Shown: positions 33,104 to 42,479 of the stretch, one piece after another
How the letters are laid out: every line of letters starts with the position of its first letter
How positions within the stretch are numbered: the first letter of the stretch is position 1
Assembly (NCBI GenBank): GCA_964626565.1
Contig: CAZVFX010000025.1
Location: 1 to 64,000, forward strand
Length of the DNA: 64,000 bases
Source: CAZVFX01 sp964626565
GTDB lineage: Bacteria > Myxococcota_A > UBA9042 > CAIXZC01
Direction of reading: 5' to 3'
Notes under the pieces: model-generated
Seen by the model: only the letters and a program-made list of their open reading frames with translations
Told to the model about the DNA's origin: nothing
Databases searched by the model: none
Position numbers and translations under genes: made by a program

Positions 33104-36013
33104 ATGCCTGCTTGCGCCAAGCGCCCGTTACTGTTGCTCGCCGCCGTCCTTCTCGCAGCCTCATGTTCAAGCCCGACCAAGAAGATGGTCGTGCAGGATA
33201 CCGGGCCTGATGAGACCGCTGTGGACCTCGTGGGAGACGTAGTCCCCGACCCGGGAGTCGCTCCGGCCGACCTGGATGCCTCTCCAGCTCCCGATGAGCT
33301 GTCCGAGACGGCAGACACTAAGGAAGTTGGTCCGGACCTGGCAGACACATCTGATGCCCAGGACCTTATGGATCTGGAAGCGGAACTGCCGCCGCTGCCG
33401 GACATTGTGGAAGCTGAAGAAACCATCGATATCGTAGACCTGCTGGAAACGGTAGATCTGGTCGATGCGATGGACCTTCAGGATATGTCTGGGGAGGAGA
33501 CGGAAGACTCTGCCGACACCTGGGAACCTGACGCGCTCCCTGACCTCTACGACATCACCGACAGCTACGACGGTTGGGGGGAGGCGGACGGAGACGTTTG
33601 GGAGGAAGATGGGGGAGACGTTTCGGGCGAATACGATGCTGGAGATGTAGAGCCCCCGCCGCCGTGCGAAGAGCAGACGGGAGCCGATGACCATCTGGTG
33701 CTACTGGCGGGCCAGGTGTTGTCCCACGACTTGTACCTGCCGTCCGGCCATGTGCTCATTGACCGCGAAACGCAGAAGCTCACCTGTGTTGCCGAAAACT
33801 GCTTCCCTGAACTCGACGGCATGGACCCGACGATAATCTGCACCGACGGCATCATCATGCCCGGCATGATCGATTCGCACAACCACGTCCACTACAACCA
33901 CCTTCCGGTTTGGCAGCACAGCCAGAAATTCAACAACCGGTATCAGTGGCAAGCCAATAGCGGCTACAAGGACTTCAAGAAGCCCCACACCATGCTGTCC
34001 AACGCGTACAAGTGCGAGATGACCAAGTGGGGTGAACTGCGCTCACTCATCGGGGGCAGCACTGCGACCACCGGTTCGCCGGGAGGAGCCAACTGCATCA
34101 ACGTACTGATCCGCAACACGGAGGAAGGGGCGGACAGCCTGGGCCTGCCCGGCGAAAACGGCATTGAGTGCCACGTCACCGACATCTCGGGGTACTCCGA
34201 GAACGACGCGGAGTGGCTCCTCGGCGCGTTTGCGGCCGGCACCATGGAAGCGTTCATCCCCCATATTGCCGAAGGGATCGATGAGTCGTCACGGGCTGAG
34301 TTCGACCAGTTGACGGAATTGGGCCTGATGGTCCCGCAAACTTCAATAGTCCACGGGGTTGCGGCCACAACGTTCGAGTTGGCGCAAATGGCGGCTAACT
34401 ACACCCAGCTCATCTGGTCGCCCCAGAGCAACGTTGACCTTTACGGGCTGACGGCCCGGGTGACCACCGCGATCAACCTGGGCGTCCTGGTAACCGTCGG
34501 GCCCGACTGGACCCCTTCCGGCACCATGAACCTGCTGTATGAGTTGGAGTGCGTGGACCACCTCAACGAGGTCTACTTCGGTGGCTTCCTGACTCCCGAG
34601 TACATGGTTGACATGGTTACGTTCAACCCGGCAATGGCTCTGCACCTCGAGGACAAAATCGGCGTCTTAAAGGCAGGTTGGTACGCGGACGTCACCGTCC
34701 TCGACAAGTTGGGGGACGATCCGCACCGGAACGTCATCGAAGCGCGTCCCGAAAATGTGCAGTTGGTGTTCGTTGGCGGCAAACCTCTATACGGAGATGC
34801 AGCCGCCATGGCCCTGATGGAACCGGAGTATTGCGAACCTCTCGACGTGTGCGGAAGGGACAAGACCATCTGCGTGAAAGACGTGGAGTCCGACGCACCT
34901 GATGCGAACCAAACCCTGGCCGACCTTGAAGCGATACTCGTTGAGGCAAAGCTCGAAGCCAAGGCGGAATGGACTGCGGATAATCCGGGCAAGCCCACCT
35001 ACCAGTTCGACCTGTTCCCCCTCTTCTATTGCGACCAGGAGGTCCACTGGTGTGAGATGGGCAACGACGAGGTGTCGGGAGTGCCGTCCGATGACGACTC
35101 GGACGGGGATGATGTGATGAACGAAGACGACAACTGCCCCGATATTTTCAATCCCGAGCAGGGAGACGGGGACGTCGATGAAGTCGGGGATGCATGCGAC
35201 CCCTGCCCCCTCGATCCGGATACCGAAGAGTGCGAAGCCATCGACCCGCTGGATCTGGACGGCGACGGGTTTTCGTCGTTGGAAGACAATTGCCCCCAGG
35301 CGCACAACCCCGAACAGGAAGACGGTGATCAGGACGGCAAGGGAGACCTTTGCGACGCTTGCCCCGACTTCCCCAACCCCGATGCCATGGGGTGCCCGAC
35401 ATCGATCTTCGAGATAACCGACGAACAACATCCGCTCCACCCTGACGAGGGAGCGGCTGTGCTCCTGGCCGACGTCGTAGTAACCGCGGTGGCGTACAAG
35501 CCGTACTCGTCGGTGAACGGCTTCTGGGTGCAGGATACGGCCGGGGGCCCCAACAGCGGCATCTTCGTCTTCATGGGCGGCAACACTCCGCCCCCGGCCG
35601 AACTCCAGGCTGGCCAGATTGTTTCAGTCACCGGTGCTTACGTCGAATACTACGGCATGGCCGAGTTGCAGAACCCGGAAGTCTGGATCGTTGATGCAGA
35701 CCCGGTGCACATGCCCGAGCCGGTGCTCTCCAATCCAGGCCTGCTGTGCACCGGCAGCCCCGATGCCGAGCAGTGGGAAGGCGTCTTCGTGCGCATCGAA
35801 AACGTGGGGGTCACCACTCAGAACCCCGATGACCCCAAAGACTACGACGAGTTCGAAGTGGGCGGCTGCTACCGCGTTGATGACTATATTTACCAGGACC
35901 TGGTGAAGCCCACGGTGGGCATCCAGTTCGAGTACATCGAAGGGATTCACAGCTACTCCTTCGATAACTACAAGATCTGGCCGAGGGGGCCGGACGACGT
36001 GCAAACCAACTAA
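33104..36013 (+). CDS. Amidohydrolase lipoprotein with thrombospondin type 3 repeats and OB-like domain
   Basis: 969 residues. GAGG seven bases before ATG 33104; lipobox LAASC gives lipid Cys21. Residues ~25-190 form an Asp/Glu/Pro-rich tether. Residues ~195-590 are an amidohydrolase (TIM barrel): GMIDSH259-N-H261 gives the first two metal ligands, SIVHG supplies a later His, GPDWTPSG the catalytic Asp, and GWYADVTVL the usual return strand of the composite beta domain. Calcium-binding thrombospondin type 3 repeats (DDDSDGDDVMNEDDNCPD and DLDGDGFSSLEDNCP) occupy ~660-765. Residues ~770-969 resemble the OB-fold 'YhcR/lamin-tail neighbour' domain with NGFWVQD. A secreted, outer-membrane-anchored hydrolase of unknown substrate; imidazolonepropionase-like enzymes are the nearest reading. 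Confidence 0.8.
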   Translation: MPACAKRPLLLLAAVLLAASCSSPTKKMVVQDTGPDETAVDLVGDVVPDPGVAPADLDASPAPDELSETADTKEVGPDLADTSDAQDLMDLEAELPPLPDIVEAEETIDIVDLLETVDLVDAMDLQDMSGEETEDSADTWEPDALPDLYDITDSYDGWGEADGDVWEEDGGDVSGEYDAGDVEPPPPCEEQTGADDHLVLLAGQVLSHDLYLPSGHVLIDRETQKLTCVAENCFPELDGMDPTIICTDGIIMPGMIDSHNHVHYNHLPVWQHSQKFNNRYQWQANSGYKDFKKPHTMLSNAYKCEMTKWGELRSLIGGSTATTGSPGGANCINVLIRNTEEGADSLGLPGENGIECHVTDISGYSENDAEWLLGAFAAGTMEAFIPHIAEGIDESSRAEFDQLTELGLMVPQTSIVHGVAATTFELAQMAANYTQLIWSPQSNVDLYGLTARVTTAINLGVLVTVGPDWTPSGTMNLLYELECVDHLNEVYFGGFLTPEYMVDMVTFNPAMALHLEDKIGVLKAGWYADVTVLDKLGDDPHRNVIEARPENVQLVFVGGKPLYGDAAAMALMEPEYCEPLDVCGRDKTICVKDVESDAPDANQTLADLEAILVEAKLEAKAEWTADNPGKPTYQFDLFPLFYCDQEVHWCEMGNDEVSGVPSDDDSDGDDVMNEDDNCPDIFNPEQGDGDVDEVGDACDPCPLDPDTEECEAIDPLDLDGDGFSSLEDNCPQAHNPEQEDGDQDGKGDLCDACPDFPNPDAMGCPTSIFEITDEQHPLHPDEGAAVLLADVVVTAVAYKPYSSVNGFWVQDTAGGPNSGIFVFMGGNTPPPAELQAGQIVSVTGAYVEYYGMAELQNPEVWIVDADPVHMPEPVLSNPGLLCTGSPDAEQWEGVFVRIENVGVTTQNPDDPKDYDEFEVGGCYRVDDYIYQDLVKPTVGIQFEYIEGIHSYSFDNYKIWPRGPDDVQTN

Positions 36014-36068
36014 CGCAAATCCCCACCGGAGAGTGGCGGTCCGGAATGGGGACGGTGAGCGGTGAGCC
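36014..36068 (+). repeat. Short direct repeat in intergenic spacer
   Basis: The 55-base spacer ends in ggtgagcggtgagccatgagc (36053-36073), two imperfect copies of ggtgagc(c) that run into the start codon of the next gene. Confidence 0.35.
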
Positions 36069-37139
36069 ATGAGCAGTAAGCAAAACCTCCAACAGACTAT
36101 GGGCGAACCGGTCTGGCTCATCGATCCCAAAACATCCCTGTTCGGCTACTGGTTCATCTATGGCTGCGGAGTGCTGCAGATTTTCGCGGCCGTGGCACTG
36201 ATTGCCACCGGGCAGGCCCCACCCGAATACGCCCTGGCTGTGGTGATCATCTTTTCCGCCCTACTCTTTCTATCGGTGGCCAAAATCGTCGGTCAGCGAA
36301 AGGGAGGAGTCGCCCACTTCCCTGCCGGCGACGTCGTGTCCGCTTTCGGAACCGGGGAGCAAGACCGGGCCGATTTTCCCAAAGCCGGGTTTCGGGGCGT
36401 CGCACTGGAACGGCGAAAAGAGCTTTGGGGCAAAACCGAAGAACCGGTCTTCGTATGGTCGGTGCACCTGCCTACCTATTCCGGCGTCTCCCTGCTGCTG
36501 CTCGAGCTTTCCTCCACTGACGCCGCTAACGAAGCAGCCCTGGTTATGCGCCAGGCGCTGTCGCTCCCCATCGTGAAAGACGCGGAGTCCCGGGATCAGC
36601 CTCAGCCGGCCGGCCGACTGAACGCCCCGGGTCTCGACGTCAAGCCGGGGGTGGAAGAGGTGATCGAATTCAGCCAGGGGATACGCTGGTCACTATCGAC
36701 GCCGGTGCTGCTCTTGTCGCTGTTCTCCCTCGTCTCCGGTTCGCTGCTGCTGGCCGGGGTGAGTGTAACCGGAGTGGTGGGTTTCCTCTTCGGACCGATC
36801 TTCGCTTGTATGGGCCTCTTCCTGTTGGGCCTCTGGGCTTTCAAGGCGCTGGGGGGTGAGAAACTGGTTCTGACCAAGGAAGAGATCCGCCACTCATTCC
36901 GCCTCGGCAAGTTCTCCTGGGGCGCGAGAACCGTGTCCGCCGGCGAGCCGGTGTCCACCCGCCTGAGAACGAGAGGGGGTCTTGGGTTCTCCCTGGAAGT
37001 GCTGTCCGGCGGACGCATGCTGATCGTGGGCTCCGGCGGCACCCTGGCCAGCCGCACCCCGCCGGCAACGCTGGTGTTGCTCGGCAATCACATAGCTTGC
37101 CGCTACGCGGGCAAGAACGGAAATGAAACTGATGAGTAG
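36069..37139 (+). CDS. Membrane protein of unknown function
   Basis: 356 residues. Four predicted membrane helices pair at ~24-45/52-70 and ~213-235/240-262, separated by a ~130-residue soluble domain and followed by a ~95-residue C-terminal domain. This arrangement recalls DUF3592-type eukaryote/bacterial proteins but I cannot assign a family. The ribosome-binding site is weak and sits within the local repeat. It stands between the amidohydrolase and the protease operon. Confidence 0.65.
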   Translation: MSSKQNLQQTMGEPVWLIDPKTSLFGYWFIYGCGVLQIFAAVALIATGQAPPEYALAVVIIFSALLFLSVAKIVGQRKGGVAHFPAGDVVSAFGTGEQDRADFPKAGFRGVALERRKELWGKTEEPVFVWSVHLPTYSGVSLLLLELSSTDAANEAALVMRQALSLPIVKDAESRDQPQPAGRLNAPGLDVKPGVEEVIEFSQGIRWSLSTPVLLLSLFSLVSGSLLLAGVSVTGVVGFLFGPIFACMGLFLLGLWAFKALGGEKLVLTKEEIRHSFRLGKFSWGARTVSAGEPVSTRLRTRGGLGFSLEVLSGGRMLIVGSGGTLASRTPPATLVLLGNHIACRYAGKNGNETDE

Positions 37140-37147
37140 CGGGTTAG

Positions 37148-37174
37148 TTGAAATACTCTCATATTGGGTATCAT
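37148..37174 (+). promoter_or_regulatory. Weak putative promoter of the matrixin operon
   Basis: TTGAAA (37148-37153) and TATCAT (37169-37174) are separated by 15 bases, shorter than the optimum, 24 bases upstream of ATG 37198. Confidence 0.3.
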
Positions 37175-37197
37175 GTAGATAGAGACGGAGGAACCGG

Positions 37198-37737
37198 ATG
37201 AGAGCAACTCGAATCACACTGGCACTCGCGTCGGCAGTTGTGCTGCTGACCGCGGCAACGGCTTACGCAGTAGTGGCAGTCCGCCTGCCACTGGACGACA
37301 TTGTGCGAGACTCCACCGTCATCGTCCGGGGCAAGGTGCAGACATCCGAGTCCTTCATGGATGAGGAACTGGGTCGGGTCTTTACCAGGCACACGGTTGC
37401 GGTAGCAGAGTACTTGAAAGGCTCTGGAAAACTGGAGGTTACTGTGGTCACCATGGGCGGAGAACTGGAGAATATCGGCCAGCTCGTCCCCGGTGAAACC
37501 CGGTTCGACAAGGGAGAGGAGGTAGTTGTGTGCCTTCGGCCCGGCCGCCAACACCACGTTGTGGTCGGCATGTCCCAGGGTAAATTCCGGGTAGTGAAGC
37601 GGGACAAGAAGCTGTTCCTGCAGCGTAACCTGTCAGGGGTCAAGTTGGTTGGAGAACCGCAAGACCGGCCAAAGAAGCCCGAAGAGGAAGTCCCCATGGA
37701 TACTTTCCGGAAACTCGTGGAGGGCCTCGCCAAGTGA
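37198..37737 (+). CDS. Small exported protein preceding the matrixin gene
   Basis: 179 residues with a signal peptide (~1-24, cleavage near TAYA). GGAGG lies 6 bases before ATG 37198. The body has L-x-D-x-V-x-x-S-x-V-I-V-R-G-K-V, E-Y-L-K-G and T-M-G-G, a small beta-rich domain that I have seen described only as hypothetical next to metalloproteases in Myxococcota. The stop overlaps the next start (GTGA), so its product is made together with the double matrixin and could be its inhibitor, chaperone or substrate; this is inference. Confidence 0.75.
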   Translation: MRATRITLALASAVVLLTAATAYAVVAVRLPLDDIVRDSTVIVRGKVQTSESFMDEELGRVFTRHTVAVAEYLKGSGKLEVTVVTMGGELENIGQLVPGETRFDKGEEVVVCLRPGRQHHVVVGMSQGKFRVVKRDKKLFLQRNLSGVKLVGEPQDRPKKPEEEVPMDTFRKLVEGLAK

Positions 37738-39473
37738 AACCCGCGGCACTACTCGTCGGCCTGGCCGGAGCTGTAGTTATCTGCGCACCGGCGCAGGCAT
37801 ACGTGCAGAGCACCTCTTCAACCGGTGCAGGACTGCACTGGCCGACAAACTGCCTGGGCGTATACTACAACGAACGGGGCAGCGACGACATCGACGACAA
37901 CAGCGATCTCGATGCGCTGGACAAATCGCTGCAGCCCTGGAACTCGGTGGAGTGCTCGTCATTCATCGTTCAGTTCGCGGGCATGACCAACGTCGAAGTC
38001 ACGGGCTATCAAGAGGAGAAATCACCGGCCAACGTGATTCTCTTTCGCGAAACGAATTGGCCCTACTCCCAACGGCCCGTTGCCTTCACCAGCGTCACCT
38101 ACAACCCGAAAGACGGAGTCATCGTAGACGCGGACATAGAGATGAACGGGGAGGACTATAGCTTCACGACCAACCCTGCGGACGAGCCGTGGCGCATAGA
38201 CGTGCAGAATACCGTGACCCACGAGATGGGGCACTTCCTCGGCCTTGACCACTCCGACGACCCGGTGTCCACCATGGTAAGCCAGGCCGAACCGGGCGAA
38301 GTGACCAAGCGAACCCTGGAGCAGGATGACAAAGCCGGAGCCTGCGCACTCTACCCCATCGAAGATGGAGAGGAATGTCTGGAGATCAAGCGGGTCGACC
38401 TGTTCGTATACCCCACCCGCGGCGAAGAAGGTGGCTGTTCAGTCGGTTCAACCGGCGCCCCGGGCGCGTTAGCGCTGTTGCTGGTCGTGCTGTTAGCGTT
38501 GCTTCTCCGCTTTCGACCTCGAGCCTCGAGCCTCCGGCCCCCCGCCTGCCTTGCCTTGTTGTTGCTGTTGGCCCAGGCGGTGGGCGGCTGGCACTTCTAC
38601 TCCACCAAGTTCAACGAACGGGTGCACTGGGAGCCGGGTGATTGCCACATCCCCTATTTCATCGACATCGCAGGTATGGACGGCATCGAAGGGGACACGG
38701 AGTTCCAACTGATCCACGACGCTTTGCAGGTGTGGACCGATGCGGAATGCTCCCCCCTGGCGTTCGAGTTCATCGATTACCTGGCGCAACCTGAACCGGC
38801 CGTGGACTGCCGGAACACAATCATGTTCATCGAGGAAGGTTGGACCGAGTTGGTGGAAGGGCTGGACGACCCGCCCCCAAAACCTTCGTCATGGGCTGCC
38901 TTCACGTTGCTCACCTTCGACCCTCAAACAGGCAACCTCGTCGACGCCGACATCCTGGTGAACCTGGTGGATTTCGAGTTCTCCTCCTGCGAGGAGGACG
39001 GGGAGGGGGATCGGTACGACTTCTTCTACACCATCTTACACGAGGCGGGGCACATACTGGGCCTGTCCCATTCCGAAGACCCGTTCAGCGTCATGCAGGA
39101 CTCCGCACAGACCTGCGACAACGACCCGCCCCACCTGCTTACCACCGATGACCTCGGCGGGTTCTGCTGGTTCTATGGCGACGCGGAATGGATGGATGGG
39201 TGCGAAGCCGCAGCACCGGCAGAACCGTGGCTCGACTGCCCGGGCTCCGAAGACGGAGATCCCGAGTTGGAACAGGGAGAGGACTCCTTTGTTGAGCCGG
39301 CGGGAGGCGGGGAGATAGGTCCGGAAGTCGTGGAGCCCGGAGGAGAAGAGCCGGACTGCTGTTGCAAAGTTGCCGACTCTTCCGCGGTAACGCCGGAGCT
39401 TCTGCTACTGCTCCTTGCCTTCTTCACCATATTCCTTATGATCCGAAAGTCACGTGAGTTGAAACTACGTTGA
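37734..39473 (+). CDS. Double matrixin metalloprotease with internal and terminal sorting signals
   Basis: 579 residues from GTG 37734. Signal peptide ~1-22. The first matrixin-like domain has H163-E-M-G-H167-F-L-G-L-D-H173, the zinc-binding HExxHxxGxxH with catalytic Glu. Then comes G-G-C235-S, a hydrophobic helix (~240-258) and R-F-R-P-R, a complete MYXO-CTERM-like signal, followed directly by a second hydrophobic span (~270-285, L-A-L-L-L-L-L-A-Q-A) that looks like a signal peptide. A second protease domain has H436-E-A-G-H440-I-L-G-L-S-H446, then an acidic tail, C542-C-C, a helix and basic residues. It reads like two secreted proteases joined in one frame. Overlaps both neighbours by 4 bases (GTGA, TTGA). 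Confidence 0.88.
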   Translation: MKPAALLVGLAGAVVICAPAQAYVQSTSSTGAGLHWPTNCLGVYYNERGSDDIDDNSDLDALDKSLQPWNSVECSSFIVQFAGMTNVEVTGYQEEKSPANVILFRETNWPYSQRPVAFTSVTYNPKDGVIVDADIEMNGEDYSFTTNPADEPWRIDVQNTVTHEMGHFLGLDHSDDPVSTMVSQAEPGEVTKRTLEQDDKAGACALYPIEDGEECLEIKRVDLFVYPTRGEEGGCSVGSTGAPGALALLLVVLLALLLRFRPRASSLRPPACLALLLLLAQAVGGWHFYSTKFNERVHWEPGDCHIPYFIDIAGMDGIEGDTEFQLIHDALQVWTDAECSPLAFEFIDYLAQPEPAVDCRNTIMFIEEGWTELVEGLDDPPPKPSSWAAFTLLTFDPQTGNLVDADILVNLVDFEFSSCEEDGEGDRYDFFYTILHEAGHILGLSHSEDPFSVMQDSAQTCDNDPPHLLTTDDLGGFCWFYGDAEWMDGCEAAAPAEPWLDCPGSEDGDPELEQGEDSFVEPAGGGEIGPEVVEPGGEEPDCCCKVADSSAVTPELLLLLLAFFTIFLMIRKSRELKLR

Positions 39474-42463
39474 AGCGCCTTCAAATAGATGTCCGCAAAC
39501 TCATGTCGGTGGCATTGCTGACCGCGGCCGGGGCTCTGCTGGTGTTGATGGACTATCCGGATCGAGGGCTCACCTTCGCCCCCGCAGAAGACCGGCCGCT
39601 GGAAACCCCTTCGCAACGACTTTCGGAACTCATGGAGTTGACCCAGGCTGTCGGTCTGCTGCGTGAGCACTACGCGTTCCAGGCTCGACTGGACCCGGCG
39701 AAGATGCTCCTCGCAGCTCTTAGAGGCGTCGAAGAAGAGTTCGAATACGCGCTGGTGACCCCTTCTTCCGAGTTCGACCCGGTGACGCTGGAAGGGACCT
39801 CCGAGTTGCCGGAGACAGTGGGGGTGCGGCTGCGGGAGGCCGCCGCCCGCTTCGACGTGGACGAAATCGAGGATCTGTACCACATGACCTGGAAGCTCAT
39901 GGAGATTCTCGAACGCTTTCCCACTGACGCGGAAACCGCCAAGCGCCTTGAAGACGCGGCGGTCGCAGGAATGCTGTCGATTCTCGACCCTCACACCGTC
40001 TATCTCGACGAGCACGAACTGCGGGAGATGAAGTTGTCCACCCGTGGCTCTTTCGGAGGCCTCGGCATCGTCATCTCCGTGCGCGACGGAAAGCTGAAGG
40101 TGATCTCGGTGATGCCGAAAACACCCGCGGCTCGAGGCGGCCTGAAGAAGTGGGACCACATCGTCCAGATCGGGGCCGAGAGCACCATCAACATGACCGT
40201 CACCGAAGCGGCCAACCAGATGCGGGGCAAACCGGGCACGCCCATTACCGTCTGGATCCTGCGCAAAGGCTTCGACATCCCGCGCGCGTTCGAACTGACT
40301 CGAGAACAGATCAAGGTCGAGAGCGTCCTGGCCAGAAACCTGGACGGAGAGATCGCGTACGTCAAGGTCAAAGGGTTTCAGCAGTCGACAGCCAAGGAAG
40401 TGGAGAGAATCCTCGACGAGTACTACCCCGACCGCCCCCCTGTCGGCGTGGTACTCGATTTGAGGGGCAACTCCGGCGGAGTCATGAACGCCGCGGTGAA
40501 ATTGGCCGACCTGTTTGTGGGTGCGGGCGACATTGTAACCACCGTGGAGAAGCCGCGGAAAGGCACGGAAACCGACTCGGCAACACCGGGAGACCGGTAC
40601 GAGGACTCTGCGGTGGTGGTGCTGGTGGACCACGCCAGTGCGAGCGCATCGGAAATTGTGACTGCCGCGCTGAAATACACCGACCGCGCCGTGGTCCTCG
40701 GGCAGCGCACCTTTGGAAAAGGGTCGGTCCAGTACATCAATGAGCTGGCCCGTGGCGCGCTCAAGATGACCGTCGCTCAGTACGTGGGCCCCAACATGGA
40801 AGTTATCCAGGGCACCGGCATCGATCCCCATATCGAGTTGCGCCGGGTTCGCACCGGCTCCAGGGTGCGCCTGCCCTCATTTGCCGATCATTTCGAAGGA
40901 GAAGGAGCGCTACCCCACCATCTTGAAAAGACCGGGGCAGTGCCCGTCTACGAACCCCCGGTTTTTGCGTTGCGCTACGTACCGGACAGGAAGCCGATCA
41001 AGGAAGACGACGAAGAGGAATACGACGCAGTTGTTATCGACGAACCGGTGCAACTGGCCTGGTCCATACTGAGCCTCCACGCCGACCCCGTGGCGAGCAA
41101 GATGCTCGACGAGTCTTTTGAATTTCTGGAAGAAATGAGCCAACTGGAGGACGAAAAACTCGCCGGCCTGGCCGAAGAAGAAGGGAAACGCTGGGCCCGT
41201 TCCGTGGTGCCGCCGGAGCCCAGGTTCGACATCGATGTAACCTTTGATACCGAACGGGTCGTAGCGGGCAAAAAGGGAGAGATCACGGTACAGGTCACCA
41301 ACCGCTCTCCCGTTGAAGTGCCCAAGCTCTACACCCGCACCGAATGCACCAACTACAGACTTGACGGGAAAAGCTGCCTCATCGGCAATCTTGCCCCCGG
41401 GGAATCGTCCTCTTGCGTCATGGGCTACCGGGTCGGATACACCTCCCCCGACCGCACCGACCGCCTGTTCGTCGACCTTCTTACCGGGTTGGACGAACCG
41501 GTGACCACTACCTCTATAGTCGTGAAGACCGACTCGGCATCCCAACCGCTGCTGGCGCTCTCCTACCACATCGCCGAAACCGAAGGCAACGGAGACGGAA
41601 AGGTCCAGAAAGGTGAGACCTTCAAACTCGAGGTAATGCTGCACAACGTCGGCAAGGGGGCGCTGGAAAAAGGTCTTGCCATTGCCAAGAACCTCTCCGG
41701 CGCGGACCTCTTTATTTCTGAAGGGCGGGTGGACATTGCTCAGCTCGCCCCGGGAGGCCGTGAATCTGTGGAATTCGCTTTGAAAGCCCAGGAAGAACCG
41801 GAGGACGGCGCCTGGCGGTTCGAATTGGGGGTAGTGGACCTCAACGCCCGCACTCACTTCTCAAGCACTCAGGCGATTCCATCGGGAGTGGACGAAGAGG
41901 TCTCCCGCAAACTGGCAAAAACGGTGCAAGCCGGCCGCGATGCCTACCTGCATCCCGCTCCCGACTCGCGACTGCCCGCGTTCGGCGCCTTAGAGGAAGG
42001 GGGAGTCTTCCAGACCACCAGGCAGGTGGGAGAATGGCTGGAACTGCAGCTCACGGAACAACGGCGGGGATGGGTGCGCGCAGACAAGGTTGACAGCGCG
42101 GTACCCAGGGATGAGCAGGGCGGATTCAACGAGACGTTCGCTGCGGTAGAGCCGCAGATCTCGATCATCCGGCGCTCCCCGGGGGACCTCATGGGTGATG
42201 CCGAGGTGCTGGAAATCCTGGGCGACGTGAACTTCGGCGAAGGCCACGCCCCTCTCGAATGCGGAGTTGGTATTTACAACAACGGCGAGAAGGTGGACAT
42301 GATGTACGCCGGCACCCGGCCCCGAGGGCAACACATGGTGCCGTTCCGCTTCGCTATCAAGCTGGAAGAAGGGCAGAATCGCATCGTTGTTGAAGCATAC
42401 CAAAAAAACCAGTCGCCAGTTTACCGGTCGATGTACTACAATAGGGTCGCTTTGGGTCAATAG
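39470..42463 (+). CDS. S41 family C-terminal processing protease with long C-terminal extension
   Basis: 997 residues from TTG 39470, overlapping the matrixin stop. One N-terminal hydrophobic segment (~12-28) should anchor or export it. The N-terminal helical region leads to a PDZ domain (~180-265: GSFGGLGIV, AARGGLKKWD), then the S41 catalytic core with V-L-D-L-R-G-N-S-G-G, the Ser block H-A-S-A-S392-A-S-E and general base Lys417 in TFGKGSVQ. The extra ~450 residues contain two CARDB-like beta domains (~585-800), an SH3b-like domain (~815-870) and a C-terminal beta domain. Normal CtpA is about 400-550 residues, so the tail is unusual. It may trim the exported products of the same operon; inferred from context. 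Confidence 0.9.
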   Translation: MKRLQIDVRKLMSVALLTAAGALLVLMDYPDRGLTFAPAEDRPLETPSQRLSELMELTQAVGLLREHYAFQARLDPAKMLLAALRGVEEEFEYALVTPSSEFDPVTLEGTSELPETVGVRLREAAARFDVDEIEDLYHMTWKLMEILERFPTDAETAKRLEDAAVAGMLSILDPHTVYLDEHELREMKLSTRGSFGGLGIVISVRDGKLKVISVMPKTPAARGGLKKWDHIVQIGAESTINMTVTEAANQMRGKPGTPITVWILRKGFDIPRAFELTREQIKVESVLARNLDGEIAYVKVKGFQQSTAKEVERILDEYYPDRPPVGVVLDLRGNSGGVMNAAVKLADLFVGAGDIVTTVEKPRKGTETDSATPGDRYEDSAVVVLVDHASASASEIVTAALKYTDRAVVLGQRTFGKGSVQYINELARGALKMTVAQYVGPNMEVIQGTGIDPHIELRRVRTGSRVRLPSFADHFEGEGALPHHLEKTGAVPVYEPPVFALRYVPDRKPIKEDDEEEYDAVVIDEPVQLAWSILSLHADPVASKMLDESFEFLEEMSQLEDEKLAGLAEEEGKRWARSVVPPEPRFDIDVTFDTERVVAGKKGEITVQVTNRSPVEVPKLYTRTECTNYRLDGKSCLIGNLAPGESSSCVMGYRVGYTSPDRTDRLFVDLLTGLDEPVTTTSIVVKTDSASQPLLALSYHIAETEGNGDGKVQKGETFKLEVMLHNVGKGALEKGLAIAKNLSGADLFISEGRVDIAQLAPGGRESVEFALKAQEEPEDGAWRFELGVVDLNARTHFSSTQAIPSGVDEEVSRKLAKTVQAGRDAYLHPAPDSRLPAFGALEEGGVFQTTRQVGEWLELQLTEQRRGWVRADKVDSAVPRDEQGGFNETFAAVEPQISIIRRSPGDLMGDAEVLEILGDVNFGEGHAPLECGVGIYNNGEKVDMMYAGTRPRGQHMVPFRFAIKLEEGQNRIVVEAYQKNQSPVYRSMYYNRVALGQ

Positions 42464-42479
42464 TAACAAGGAGACGATG

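Noticed and set aside
39173..40831. Minus-strand frame of 552 codons
   Set aside because: Antisense to the matrixin/S41 junction; both sense genes have intact catalytic motifs.
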